From NCBI GenBank assembly GCA_023392615.1, contig JAEVYT010000039.1, positions 62,001-126,000 on the forward strand: a DNA stretch of 64,000 nt. Direction: 5' to 3'. This DNA is from Bacillota bacterium. Its GTDB lineage: Bacteria > Bacillota > Clostridia > Lachnospirales > Lachnospiraceae. Shown in pieces: positions 16,027 to 26,200 of the stretch (the stretch's first letter is position 1; each line of letters starts with the position of its first letter). Both the position numbers and the translations under genes were made by a program. The notes beneath the pieces were generated by a model. It was not told where the DNA came from. It did no database searches and saw only the letters and a program-made list of their open reading frames with translations.

Positions 16027-17391
16027 TTATTTTTTCTTAGCCAGCGTAATCTTTAATACTTTTTCTTTATACGCTCCGTTTGTTTTTTGTTGAATTTTCA
16101 AATCAATAGTTTGGCCTGCCTTCTTATATCCCAGTACATTTGCCAAATCATCTATTGTCTTAACTTTTATCTCATCTACACCGGTAATGATATCACCCTG
16201 TTGTAATCCTGCTTTTGCTGCTGGCGTATCTTTAATTACAGCATTTACATAAACACCGACTGGCATATTAAAACGATCTGCGTCCTCTTCGGATACATTT
16301 TGAACATCTTTTCCGCTAATTCCAAGAAAACCCTTCTGATCTGCCGATACTGCTTGTCGGTTAATTAATTCATTCATCATTGGAACAGCTTGAGAAATCG
16401 GAATCGCATAACCCATACCTTCTACATCCTCGGATGCATATTTTACGGAATTTATACCGACAACTTCACCCTTTGTGTTAAGAAGAGCTCCACCGCTGTT
16501 GCCTGGATTAATGGCTGCATCTGTTTGAAGCAATGTCATGGAGTTATTATCTATCGTTACTTTTCTATCTACCGCACTGATATAACCTACTGTAACAGAT
16601 TGGCCATAGCCCAATGCATTACCAATAGCGATAGCCATATCTCCAGCCTTAACCTGATCTGACTTACCAAGCACTGCTACTTTTATCGTTTTTAAAGTTT
16701 CAGCAGTTAATTCATTCGTATTAACTGATAGGATTGCTAAATCCGCGTTTGCATCTGCTCCCTTAATTGCTGCTGATGCCTTTTTCCCATCAGAGAACAC
16801 GATTTGTACAGTTGTAGCTCCATTGATAACATGATTATTTGTTACAATCAATAGCTTGGAACCGTTCTGTCCAATAATAATACCAGAGCCACTACCTTGA
16901 ACAGGTTGAGCAATTTCTCTGCCAAAAAAGTCTACACCGGTTTGAGTAGATGAAGCATTTATCGCAACGATAGAAGGCATTACATTTGCAACCACACCGG
17001 ATACATCGGTAACTACTGCCCCATTCGTGGAGGTATTGGATGGTACAATCGTATCTTTATTTCCTGTTGTTTCTTTTACCTCTGCTATTTTATTCGAACC
17101 GATATTCAATCCGTGACCGGTAGCATCCATCACATAGAAGTATCCCTGAAAAACCACTCCGGCTAAAAGTCCAAATGCCATTGACGCGGCAATAAATCGA
17201 AATGATTTAAAAAGTTTACCTCTTTTTCTTGACTTATTAGTCTTGATACTCTTTTCTTCTACATTATTATGCGTTTGGCCAATTTCTTGTCCCTGATAAT
17301 GCTCTATATATGGATCATGATTATTGATAACCGGGTATTCATTGCTTCCAGCAAAATCATCAGGGCGATTGTTGTTTGATTCGTTATTCAT
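16027..17391 (-). CDS. htrA: HtrA/DegP-type serine protease with PDZ domain
   Basis: A membrane-anchored S1C protease of cell-envelope protein quality control. The charged cytosolic N-terminus (about residues 1-65) is followed by one membrane span (FIAASMAFGLLAGVVFQGYF). Then comes the trypsin-like domain with His in TNNHVI, Asp in ADLAIL and Ser in NPGNSGGALL, and finally one PDZ domain (GVYVNAVIKDTPAAKAGLQQ). AAGGAG precedes ATG 17391. The length and single PDZ are normal for Firmicute HtrA. It is monocistronic. Regulation is often by envelope-stress systems in relatives, but I saw no such box here. Confidence 0.93.
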   Translation of the reverse strand: MNNESNNNRPDDFAGSNEYPVINNHDPYIEHYQGQEIGQTHNNVEEKSIKTNKSRKRGKLFKSFRFIAASMAFGLLAGVVFQGYFYVMDATGHGLNIGSNKIAEVKETTGNKDTIVPSNTSTNGAVVTDVSGVVANVMPSIVAINASSTQTGVDFFGREIAQPVQGSGSGIIIGQNGSKLLIVTNNHVINGATTVQIVFSDGKKASAAIKGADANADLAILSVNTNELTAETLKTIKVAVLGKSDQVKAGDMAIAIGNALGYGQSVTVGYISAVDRKVTIDNNSMTLLQTDAAINPGNSGGALLNTKGEVVGINSVKYASEDVEGMGYAIPISQAVPMMNELINRQAVSADQKGFLGISGKDVQNVSEEDADRFNMPVGVYVNAVIKDTPAAKAGLQQGDIITGVDEIKVKTIDDLANVLGYKKAGQTIDLKIQQKTNGAYKEKVLKITLAKKK

Positions 17392-17528
17392 GTAAAAACT
17401 CTCCTTTCAAATGCTCAAGATTTATTATTAAATAATTATTATCTCGTTTTGATAAGAACAGTTTATCAACAAATTATGTTCACTTTGTGTTTAGAATTTG
17501 AAAACTTTTTGAAGAAAACTTATGTTTT

Positions 17529-18674
17529 TTATCTAACGGGAATATAACAACCCAGTATTTTCAATTCTATAGTCTCTTCCTTGATACAGTAAATGGCGTT
17601 TTTTATGGAAGGGGCATCTAGATTTCCTTCAATATCAATGAAAAAACGGTATGCAAATGCCTTCCCTTGGATTGGTCTTGATTCTATCTTTGTCATGTTC
17701 ACATTATTATAAATGAAATGTGAAAGGATATGATATAAGGAACCGCTCTTATCAGGATGCAATAACTCAAGACATATGCTGGTTCTTTCCGCTTCCTTTA
17801 AAAACATCTTCTTTTTTGAAATAATAATAAATCTGGTAGAGTTACTATCTTCATTATTAATATTTGTACAAAGTGCACTTAACCCAAGACTTTCCCCCGC
17901 TCTTTTACTCGCGATTGCTGCTTGTGTAATATCTTGTTCCTCAAGAACAAGTCTTGCACATTCTGAAGTACTTCCCCATTCAATTTTCTCCATCTCCGGG
18001 TATCCCTTTAAGAATTCCGAACATTGAAGAAGTGGCTGCGGGTGGGAATATACTTTTCTGATATTTGATAGTTTTGCGCCAGGTAACCCCCATAAATAAT
18101 GTTCAATCTTTACGACATGCTCACCAATAATAAAATTATCATACTCTGCCAGAAGATCAAAAATATCTGTTATCGATCCGGTTGATGAATTTTCAATCGG
18201 TAACACTCCAAAATCCACTTCTTCATCCTTCACACTTTGCATAACTTCCTTGAAGGTTTTCATTGATATTCCATCTACTTCGCTTCCAAAGTATTCTAGC
18301 ATAGCTTGCTCTGTGTAGGATCCAATCTCACCAAAGAATGCCACTTTACTATCCTCTGTAGAGATGAAAGAGTTCGTCTCCTTCGCACCTAAGTTCTCCA
18401 AATTATCTAGCAATGTATATTGTAATCTTCGACTTAATGACATAATTTGTTTAAATAAATCTTCAATTGCCCTCTTATTAAATTCATTATCTGTTAATGA
18501 TGTGAGGGATGCAATCTTTTCTTCTTCTCTGGCTGCATCAAAGATGGGTTTACCTACGCTTCTTTTATAATCCGCAATATCCATTGCCAGCTTCATACGC
18601 GTCTCAAATAATTCTACAATTTTTTTGTCTACCTCATCAATCTTCTTTCTGCTTTCAAGCAAATCAATAACCAT
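17529..18674 (-). CDS. pheA: bifunctional chorismate mutase / prephenate dehydratase (P-protein)
   Basis: It converts chorismate to prephenate and prephenate to phenylpyruvate for phenylalanine synthesis. Residues about 1-85 are the AroQ chorismate mutase (LLESRKKIDEVDKKIVELFE, RMKLAMDIADYK). The dehydratase follows with FFGEIGSYTEQA, GVLPIENSSTGSI and the TRF motif (NSTRFIIISK). An ACT domain with SGSLYHIL and KIESRPIQGKAFAYRFF ends the protein and should bind Phe as feedback inhibitor. The frame extends eight residues to ATG 18698; ATG 18674 is preferred because AAAGG lies 12-13 bases upstream and family members begin there. Confidence 0.93.
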   Translation of the reverse strand: MVIDLLESRKKIDEVDKKIVELFETRMKLAMDIADYKRSVGKPIFDAAREEEKIASLTSLTDNEFNKRAIEDLFKQIMSLSRRLQYTLLDNLENLGAKETNSFISTEDSKVAFFGEIGSYTEQAMLEYFGSEVDGISMKTFKEVMQSVKDEEVDFGVLPIENSSTGSITDIFDLLAEYDNFIIGEHVVKIEHYLWGLPGAKLSNIRKVYSHPQPLLQCSEFLKGYPEMEKIEWGSTSECARLVLEEQDITQAAIASKRAGESLGLSALCTNINNEDSNSTRFIIISKKKMFLKEAERTSICLELLHPDKSGSLYHILSHFIYNNVNMTKIESRPIQGKAFAYRFFIDIEGNLDAPSIKNAIYCIKEETIELKILGCYIPVR

Positions 18675-18783
18675 TGTATATACCATGCCTTTCATCATCG
18701 CACGCTAACTCAATATAAAATACTGAATCCGTATCGAACATTCTTTATTAAACTTGTCGACTTATGAACAAATCATTTGCCTT

Positions 18784-18812
18784 ATTATACTATCATAAAT
18801 GAGACGATGCAA
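18784..18812 (-). promoter_or_regulatory. Promoter of pheA
   Basis: Minus-strand TTGCAT (18807-18812) and TATAAT (18784-18789) with a 17-base spacer, about 110 bases before the pheA start. The 14-base word ATACTATCATAAAT at 18787-18800 overlaps the -10 box and recurs at 18955-18968. Confidence 0.65.
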
Positions 18813-19030
18813 GAAAGAGTATGTAATATATAGGCATTTTTCACCGCTATCTTACTGGTTGCATATTTATTTAGGTCGATATATAATTAAAAATAAGATT
18901 TTATATCATAATGAAACTGAGATTGACGATAGCAAATAGTGATCTAAACTTTGGATACTATCATAAATATTCGTAGTTTTAGAGTAATATAAAAATCAAG
19001 GAGAAAAGTGTCACATACAAGGAGGTAGCA
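18813..19030. other. Divergent pheA / DUF5050 intergenic region
   Basis: With the pheA leader, the gene-free gap is about 355 bases. Besides the pheA promoter it holds the second copy of the 14-base repeat (18955-18968) and the AAGGAGG ribosome site of the next gene. No clear plus-strand promoter was found. Confidence 0.35.
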
Positions 19031-20050
19031 ATGCTTAAATCGTTAAAACGAGTACTAATCGTACTCTTCCTGCTCACAGTTGTGTTTGTTTTGGGAACCT
19101 ATATCTTTACAAAATATCATACATATTTTAATAAGGATACCCACATCGGTAATACCTCCGGTAACATTTATAATGGGGGATTATTTAGTCAAGTGGGAGA
19201 TAGTATATATTTTAGTAATGACTATGACCGCGGAGCTCTATATAGTATGAACGATGTTTGCGAGAACATTAAGAAAATCACAGACGATCCTGCTGTTTAT
19301 ATTAACACTGATAAACATTATGTTTATTTTATCAAAGCAGATAGTAATATTGAAAATAATAACAACGCACTGATCCGATATAATAATGGAGGAGTTTACC
19401 GCATAGACAACAACGGTAAAGGATTAATTAATTATACGGCTAACCCAAGTTCCTATTTGATGTTAAAAGGTAACTTTTTATATTATCAGCAATATAATGT
19501 TGATCAAGGAACTACTATGGCTCGTGCCAAGCTTGATCAGAAAGATGAGCGGATATTGACCCATACACCGGCAATTCCTTTCTCAATTAGCAATAATGTC
19601 TTATATTATTATGATGCTGCAAAGAATGATCAAATAATGGGTATTGATTTATCCAGTTTTACTACACACCTAAAATTTAAAGGATCTTATAAATATCCTA
19701 TTTACTCCGGCAATTATATCTATTACATTAATCCATCCAAAAACAACAACATTTACCGCATGAAAAAAGATGGAACAACACCCGAATTAATAATTAATGA
19801 GTCCTGCTCCACCTATAATATCACTAAATCCGGACAATATCTGTACTATCAGGGTAAGACTAATAATGGTAATAAAATCGGCCGAATCAATTTAGAAACC
19901 ATGAATAAGGAAATTGTACTGAAAGGTGATTATAAAAACATATTTATTACCTCAAACTACGTATTCCTAAATAATTCAAAACATACAAAAATCTATAAAT
20001 TGTTAGCAGATGGCGGGAATGATATCTCGGAATTAATTCCGACCAAATAA
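19031..20050 (+). CDS. DUF5050-like exported beta-propeller protein
   Basis: One N-terminal membrane anchor (LKRVLIVLFLLTVVFVLGTY, residues 5-24) is followed by about 310 residues of repeats of about 40 residues with the pattern xxIYYINxxxxxxIYRMxxDG (for example IYYINPSKNNNIYRMKKDGT). This layout is typical of DUF5050 surface proteins with a predicted beta-propeller. AAGGAGG precedes ATG 19031. The stop codon abuts the folC stop with no gap, so the two transcripts converge and overlap. Role unknown; an extracytoplasmic binding or sensing function is plausible. Confidence 0.75.
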   Translation: MLKSLKRVLIVLFLLTVVFVLGTYIFTKYHTYFNKDTHIGNTSGNIYNGGLFSQVGDSIYFSNDYDRGALYSMNDVCENIKKITDDPAVYINTDKHYVYFIKADSNIENNNNALIRYNNGGVYRIDNNGKGLINYTANPSSYLMLKGNFLYYQQYNVDQGTTMARAKLDQKDERILTHTPAIPFSISNNVLYYYDAAKNDQIMGIDLSSFTTHLKFKGSYKYPIYSGNYIYYINPSKNNNIYRMKKDGTTPELIINESCSTYNITKSGQYLYYQGKTNNGNKIGRINLETMNKEIVLKGDYKNIFITSNYVFLNNSKHTKIYKLLADGGNDISELIPTK

Positions 20051-21367
20051 TTAGTTGTTATCCTCGTGATTCACATAGGATCGTATCTCTCCCAAATAGG
20101 ATAAGGAACCGTAAGACAGAACAATATCCATATGGGTTGCTTGTTTCAATGCCAAATCCACTGCTTCTCTTGCTGTACTTGCATCAATCACTTTCCCATT
20201 GGTATAATTCTTAGCCTCTTTCGCCAACTGCGAGGAGGCTAATGCTCTGTAATTATTCGGTGACAGTGTTATTACAACATCAGCTAAATCCGCTGTTACC
20301 TCTAATATCTTCTTATAATCCTTATCAGCCAGTACACCTATGATAAATATTTTTCTCTGTGTAGGAAAATAACTCATGATAGATTTACGTAGAGCAAGCG
20401 CAGCCTCTTCGTTATGTGCACCGTCCAGTATAAAATATGGTGATTTTTTAATTACCTCAAATCTACCGCTCCATACAGTATAAAGTAAACCACTTTGAAT
20501 GGATCTTTCCTCAACTGGATATCCACTCTGTGAAAGTTGCATCACTGTATCAATTGCCAATATGGCATTCTTAATCTGATATTCTCCGAGCAAACCTATC
20601 TCATATTGCTTACCATGATAGGTAAAGCTTGTTTTTTCAGGAAGGTACTGAACATCACAGACCTCACCCAAATCAGATAGTATCAGTTCATTATGATATA
20701 TCTTACAAACATCACGGATTACATCAATAATCTCGGGGTTGTCATTGCAAGTAATTACCTTCGCTCCTTTTTTTATAATACCCGCCTTCTCATAAGCAAT
20801 TTGTCCTAAGGTGTCGCCAAGATACTGCATATGATCCATACTGATTGAAGTAATTACATTCAATAAAGGAGTACGAAATACATTGGTTGCATCTAATCTA
20901 CCACCAAGTCCCACTTCTATCACCGCAAAATCTACGTTTTGCCAAGACAGATAAAGTAGAGCCATCGCTGTCTCTATCTCAAAAGAAGTCGGATGTGACA
21001 TACCCTCTCGAACCATCTCCTCACAAACCGGTTTAATGCATTCAATTCCTTTTGTAACTCCCTGTTCTGCCAGTAATTCAATGCTCCATCTCTGCTGATT
21101 TAGCGGACGATTGATCTGCACCATCTCAAGATAATTAAATACTGCAGGCGAATGATATCGTCCAACTTGATACCCTTGTGCAGCTAGTATACCTGCGATA
21201 AATGCGGAAGTTGATCCTTTACCGTTTGTTCCTGCAACGTGAATCACCTTAAGCTGATCCTGAGGATTGCCTAACCTTTTTAATAGCTCGATAATCGTAT
21301 CTAACCCCAGTTTGCTACCGTATTGATTTGAATCGCTGATAAACTCTCTCGCTTCATTATAAGTCAT
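20051..21367 (-). CDS. folC: folylpolyglutamate synthase / dihydrofolate synthase
   Basis: A Mur-ligase-fold enzyme that adds glutamate to folates. The P-loop is HVAGTNGKGSTSAFIAGIL (residues 44-62), and EVGLGGRLDATNV, SISMDHMQYLGDT and ILDGAHNEEA follow in family order. The 438 residues are typical. GGAGTGG precedes ATG 21367. It lies 18 bases downstream of the rRNA methyltransferase gene on the same strand, so the two probably form an operon. Whether it also has dihydrofolate synthase activity cannot be told from sequence alone. Confidence 0.92.
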   Translation of the reverse strand: MTYNEAREFISDSNQYGSKLGLDTIIELLKRLGNPQDQLKVIHVAGTNGKGSTSAFIAGILAAQGYQVGRYHSPAVFNYLEMVQINRPLNQQRWSIELLAEQGVTKGIECIKPVCEEMVREGMSHPTSFEIETAMALLYLSWQNVDFAVIEVGLGGRLDATNVFRTPLLNVITSISMDHMQYLGDTLGQIAYEKAGIIKKGAKVITCNDNPEIIDVIRDVCKIYHNELILSDLGEVCDVQYLPEKTSFTYHGKQYEIGLLGEYQIKNAILAIDTVMQLSQSGYPVEERSIQSGLLYTVWSGRFEVIKKSPYFILDGAHNEEAALALRKSIMSYFPTQRKIFIIGVLADKDYKKILEVTADLADVVITLSPNNYRALASSQLAKEAKNYTNGKVIDASTAREAVDLALKQATHMDIVLSYGSLSYLGEIRSYVNHEDNN

Positions 21368-21385
21368 AATGCCACTCCAATTTTA

Positions 21386-22591
21386 TTATTTCTCGTTCAC
21401 TACTTGAAAGATAAAAAATTTAAGATAATAGGATTCATCTGCCGCCCATAGAATCGGATGATCCGGAGCCTGTGTTCTATATTCCACCTGACGAATTCTT
21501 TTCTTTACATTTTTTGCAGCCTGACCAATTGTTTCGGTAAAAAGTTCCGGCGTCATAAAGTGGGAGCAGGAACAGGTAGCAAGATATCCACCATCTTTCA
21601 CCAGTTTCATCCCCCTTAAGTTAATCTCACGGTATCCCTTAATCGCATTCTTTACAGAATTCTTAGATTTCGTGAAAGCTGGAGGATCAAGTATTACTAC
21701 ATCAAATAGTTCTCCCTTTTTTTCATAATCAGGTAATAAATCAAACACATCGGCAGCGACAAATTTAACGGTTGAAGACAAATTATTGAGTTCCGCATTT
21801 TCTGTGGCCTGCTTTACACCTAGCTCAGAAGCATCTACACCAATGACTTCCTTCGCTCCTCCAAGTCCGGCATTTAATGCAAAGGAACCGGTATGTGTAA
21901 AGCAATCCAACACTCTCGCATCTTTACAAAGCTTGCCTATTGCAGCTCTATTATATTTTTGATCGAGGAAAAAGCCTGTCTTTTGGCCTTCAGCTACATC
22001 AACATAATATTTAACGCCATTCTCTACAATAAGGACTTTCGTATCAAAGGGTTTTCCAATAAACCCTTTGATTCGTTCCATTCCTTCATTGATTCGTACC
22101 TTTGCATCGCTTCGCTCATATACGCCGCGTACCGCAATCCCGTCCTGTGTTAATTCAGATTTTAAAATCTCTATAATTTCTTCTTTCATTCGATCAATTC
22201 CAAGTGCAAGTGATTGAACAACTAACACATCAGAGAATTTATCCACTACTAAACCGGGAAGAAAGTCAGCTTCACCAAATATAATACGACAACTGTCCGT
22301 ATCCACTGTTTTCTTACGATAATCCCATGCGGCTTTTACTCTCTTCACAAGAAATTCATGATCAATCTCCTGCCCTTTTATTCTAGACATAACTCGAACT
22401 GTTATCTTAGAATTTGTGTTAATAAATCCGCATCCCAAATAGTAATCGTCAAAATCATGAACATAGACCAAATCTCCATTCTCATAATCACCGATAATCT
22501 GATCAATCTCATTATCAAAAATCCATAGACCACCGCCTTTTAGCGATCTTGCTTGTCCCTTTTTTATTTTTACAATTGCTTTATTATTCAT
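21386..22591 (-). CDS. rlmI: RlmI-type class I rRNA methyltransferase (PUA domain)
   Basis: A SAM-dependent RNA m5C methyltransferase of the RlmI/YccW group. An N-terminal PUA domain (KGQARSLKGGGLWIFDNEID) precedes an EEHEA-like linker and a Rossmann methyltransferase domain with EGQKTGFFLDQ, VLDCFTHTGSFALNA and the DPPAF motif (VVILDPPAFTKSK). The catalytic Cys is in TCSCSH. The frame extends ten residues to 22621, but GGAGG lies six bases before ATG 22591. It is cotranscribed with folC. Exact target nucleotide inferred from the family. Confidence 0.87.
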   Translation of the reverse strand: MNNKAIVKIKKGQARSLKGGGLWIFDNEIDQIIGDYENGDLVYVHDFDDYYLGCGFINTNSKITVRVMSRIKGQEIDHEFLVKRVKAAWDYRKKTVDTDSCRIIFGEADFLPGLVVDKFSDVLVVQSLALGIDRMKEEIIEILKSELTQDGIAVRGVYERSDAKVRINEGMERIKGFIGKPFDTKVLIVENGVKYYVDVAEGQKTGFFLDQKYNRAAIGKLCKDARVLDCFTHTGSFALNAGLGGAKEVIGVDASELGVKQATENAELNNLSSTVKFVAADVFDLLPDYEKKGELFDVVILDPPAFTKSKNSVKNAIKGYREINLRGMKLVKDGGYLATCSCSHFMTPELFTETIGQAAKNVKKRIRQVEYRTQAPDHPILWAADESYYLKFFIFQVVNEK

Positions 22592-22692
22592 AGTTGCCTC
22601 CAAAATTATAATTTTGACCAATAGCTATCTACCTGAGTCTATCCATAGTTCAATTCTTTTATATCACATATAACTTATGATGTCTGCCTAAG

Positions 22693-22740
22693 TTTGCGTC
22701 GAGCGCAAAGAAGGGCGTGCCGTATGTACTTGACACGCCC
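22693..22740 (-). terminator. Terminator downstream of the pilus/GtrA operon
   Basis: On the minus strand GGGCGTG and CACGCCC enclose a 14-base loop and are followed by TTCTTTG. A second hairpin, TTTGCG/CGCAAA, lies at 22693-22709. They separate gtrA from the rlmI gene. Confidence 0.6.
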
Positions 22741-22753
22741 AATCATTATTCTA

Positions 22754-23209
22754 TTAAACTTCCACTTCATTATGTGAATTTTTTTTAAAAATGTACAACT
22801 TACTAAATACATAGTTCAAAATGATTACAAATACTGCCAAGAATGCTTTTACCGCAAGATTATGAAAATGCAACTTCTTAACAAAGTAAAACATACCAAG
22901 CTGCTCTACGCCAAGTGTAATCAACCTTGCAGCAAAGAATTTGATGATACTAATTGCTTCATCTAATAATCCTGAACTCTTTGCTAGAAATACACCCAAC
23001 TTATTCACAACATAAGCAAATGAAACCGCTATCACCCAAGCCCATACATTGGCCGTTAGAAAATGCATACCCATCTTACATAAGCCAATATAACTGATAA
23101 AATTTACGGCAGTTGTCAATCCTCCTGCAATTATATAAGTTATCGTCTCTCGGTTTACAAGCTTTTTATAAAGCTTACCGATTAGTCCTTCTGAGGAATT
23201 TATCTTCAT
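22754..23209 (-). CDS. GtrA-family membrane protein
   Basis: Four membrane spans (about residues 25-45, 50-70, 85-108 and 115-138) with the family motif YIIAGGLTTAVNFISYIGL and a Lys/Asn-rich cytosolic tail. GtrA proteins are thought to flip or move polyprenyl-linked sugars for surface polysaccharide modification. The start at ATG 23209 has GGAGG six bases upstream; an in-frame TTG at 23221 overlaps it. It follows the large DUF5057 gene on the same strand and is the last gene of the pilus region. A link to pilus or surface glycosylation is inference. Confidence 0.85.
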   Translation of the reverse strand: MKINSSEGLIGKLYKKLVNRETITYIIAGGLTTAVNFISYIGLCKMGMHFLTANVWAWVIAVSFAYVVNKLGVFLAKSSGLLDEAISIIKFFAARLITLGVEQLGMFYFVKKLHFHNLAVKAFLAVFVIILNYVFSKLYIFKKNSHNEVEV

Positions 23210-23261
23210 ATCTGCCTCCAATTTTAGTACCGTAGAAATATGCTTTATTTATTTTAGCACA

Positions 23262-26200
23262 CTAATCCAAATCAAACAATCCTCTTCTTACTAAAATAAA
23301 GTCAAGCTTTGATGATATTGTTCTAGGTTCACCCGTACCGTAAGTCAAAGTGGCATGTAAGCTGAGCTTCGTAGCAAAGTTTGTGCTAGATAACATCTTA
23401 TTATTCTGCATATCAGATAAGGGAATATCGATATAATACTCTGTACCACTATTTACGATATCTCCTAACGAATTTGTACTAACCACTGCATCATTACTAG
23501 CTCTATGAGCGACGATATTATTAAGCCTGCTCTCAGCCGGAAGACCATTAACCATATTGACAGCATAATAACTCATTGTAATCGTCTTATTCAAAAGAAC
23601 ATTATTATCATAAACACGGAACTTTATTCTCTGGAACTCAGCGTTATCATTCCCTTTTTGTACATCTTTCCCGACAGCACTGGCTGTATTATAGATATCA
23701 TAATCCACATAAACATAATTCACATTATTACTGTCTTTTGAAATATTTTTATTGGTTATCTCAATACTAATCGGTTTTGCAGATGCATTATAAGCAGCAA
23801 TCATCGTATTCACAAATAGTTTTGCCTCAACATCAGAGATGGATTTACTGTGTCCCATTCCCGAATATGTGACATTACCAAGATTATAAATATAATAATT
23901 ATTACGAGTATCATTATAAGCGGTACTATAATACTTATCGGCCACACTGTTATTTAAACAGTACCATACAACAATATTTTTATTATCCAAATCAAGCTGA
24001 TAATACTGTGAGTGAGTATCCGCTGGTTTAAAGCTGTTCGGTATTTCATAAGGGTATTGTGTTAACTGTCCGTCATTCGTTTTTGTTACAACATCTGCTA
24101 TTTGCCAATCTTGTCCTGCTGTAGCATTTTTATTGCTTGCATATTGGCTACCACTTTGCGCATAACGATCTAAAGCTCCATTTGAATAACCCTGTATATA
24201 ACCGGAATAATCATTCCTATCTGATGCATAATCCTTATGAGCATCTTTTCTACTTTGTGCTGTACTATATCCCTTCGTGGCACCGAAACGATCCATACCA
24301 AGAAAATCTCTAAAATATCGATTAATATTGTACCCTCTGAGACTATCAGCGTTAGGATTATTAATATATGAAGTTGTATCGTGGGTAAACAACACTGTTC
24401 GTCCTTGATTAATAAACTCTTGGATATTACTTAGTATGTATTGATCGCTTATATCATTATACATATCTGCAAAACCAACCACAATCATATCAAAGTCATA
24501 CACTCCATCCATATCATCATCAAATCCGTCAATGCCACCGGATGGTAAACCATCATCATCGTCATCATCTGACAGAATATACGGAATCGACTTACTAGTA
24601 GCCTTAAGATCAGCTAAAAATGATGATATTGTTACCATCTTAATATTAATATCAAAATTATTAAGTCCGGATATATATTTTTTTATAGTAGAATTATTCA
24701 GGTCCAATCCATCCGATGAAGAGGATTTTATCTCCAATATATTCAAACGAGTTTTTGCATTTGGCTTAATTGCACTGTAGTTAATTACCGAATCTCTAAC
24801 TTCTCCGTCTGGATAACTATTTGAAGTAATCTCCAACTTCCAAGGCACGATACCTGTATAACTCATCTCAAGATTACGTGTCACTGTATAATTCACACCC
24901 GGTTTTAGAGAATCAAAATCTACATCCTGCCCCTGCTCATTTTTTATACTAAGATTAGTAATATTCTCTTTGGAAGGATCATATCGACCATCTGCATTCA
25001 CATCGATATACAACTTAAGCGTATAGGTTGCAGTGGAGTCATCGGTATCTCTGATATAGAAATTATATTTTAAGGTCCGATAGTCCATATTATTACCATT
25101 AATATATATTTGGGAGTCCGGTAAATTTTCGTTCCCAGCCTTTGTTTTATCTTTATAAATAACAGGATAGCAACTTGATAAATCGACTGCTTTCTTGCTA
25201 TTCCCAAAAACAATCTTACATGTAATTTGATTTAATATACTCGCTAACTGATTCGTATTCAATCCATCTGCATAGAATACCTTCGAGCTGGAGGATTTCC
25301 CGTAGTCTGCCAGATCATACATATAGGAATTTGGATCAATCTTCGAAGTATTAATAGTAGCTTTACTACTAGAAGTATAAAAACCATCATCTAATATAAC
25401 TGGATTTCCTGCATTCATAAAACTTTTTAGTTCATTTAGCTTTCTATTAGTAATATCATTACCCGATAAACGATAAACATCAATAGGGTTGTCCGTTCCA
25501 GGTAGCCCACGAAATCTCTGGCTTGCCATTTTAATTGTATCACCATTGTGACTATAAATTCTTCCATTCATATTATTTTGATCATTATAAATAGTAGAAC
25601 CATTGGAAGTTCTCATTCCACCACTTCTTAAACCAAAGAAAATCAAATCATATGTAGTGTTCAGATCTTCGATTTTACCAATGAACTCACTTGATGTCAT
25701 AGAAGTAACACTGAACGTGCCATTAAAATTAGGGAAAAACTTCTTAAAATATTGATTAGCATAAGCACTTCCGTCCCACACAAAATCCTTACTTGGCTCT
25801 ACTTCCAAAATCCGAAGCGTTGTTTTAGTAATTGATGTTTGGTTATTTATAAGAAAACGAATTGCCATCGATGGAGAGATGCTTCCAGAGGACATGTTGT
25901 AGTAATCAAATGCATCCTTTGTAAATGAATTACTTGGAACTTTACCACCATCCATAAAGTTCTGTGTGATAGAACAATCACCGTTATAGGAATACAAATT
26001 ATGCCTAACCGAGACATTATTCTCCCCGTACGTAAGATTATAATTATCGATACCTACTGTTTTCCACACAGAACTGTCTAGTGATCCGTTCGGTTTGGCA
26101 AAGAGCTCATATGGTAAAAATGTGTTTCTATTCCATATTGCAGCCGCTCTGTAAGTAGAATTACTCGTTCCTTTATTAAAGACAGTAGTACTGCTATAAT

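Noticed and set aside
23955..24780. Plus-strand frames inside the DUF5057 gene
   Set aside because: Shadows of a well-supported 1387-codon minus-strand gene; their start codons lack ribosome sites.
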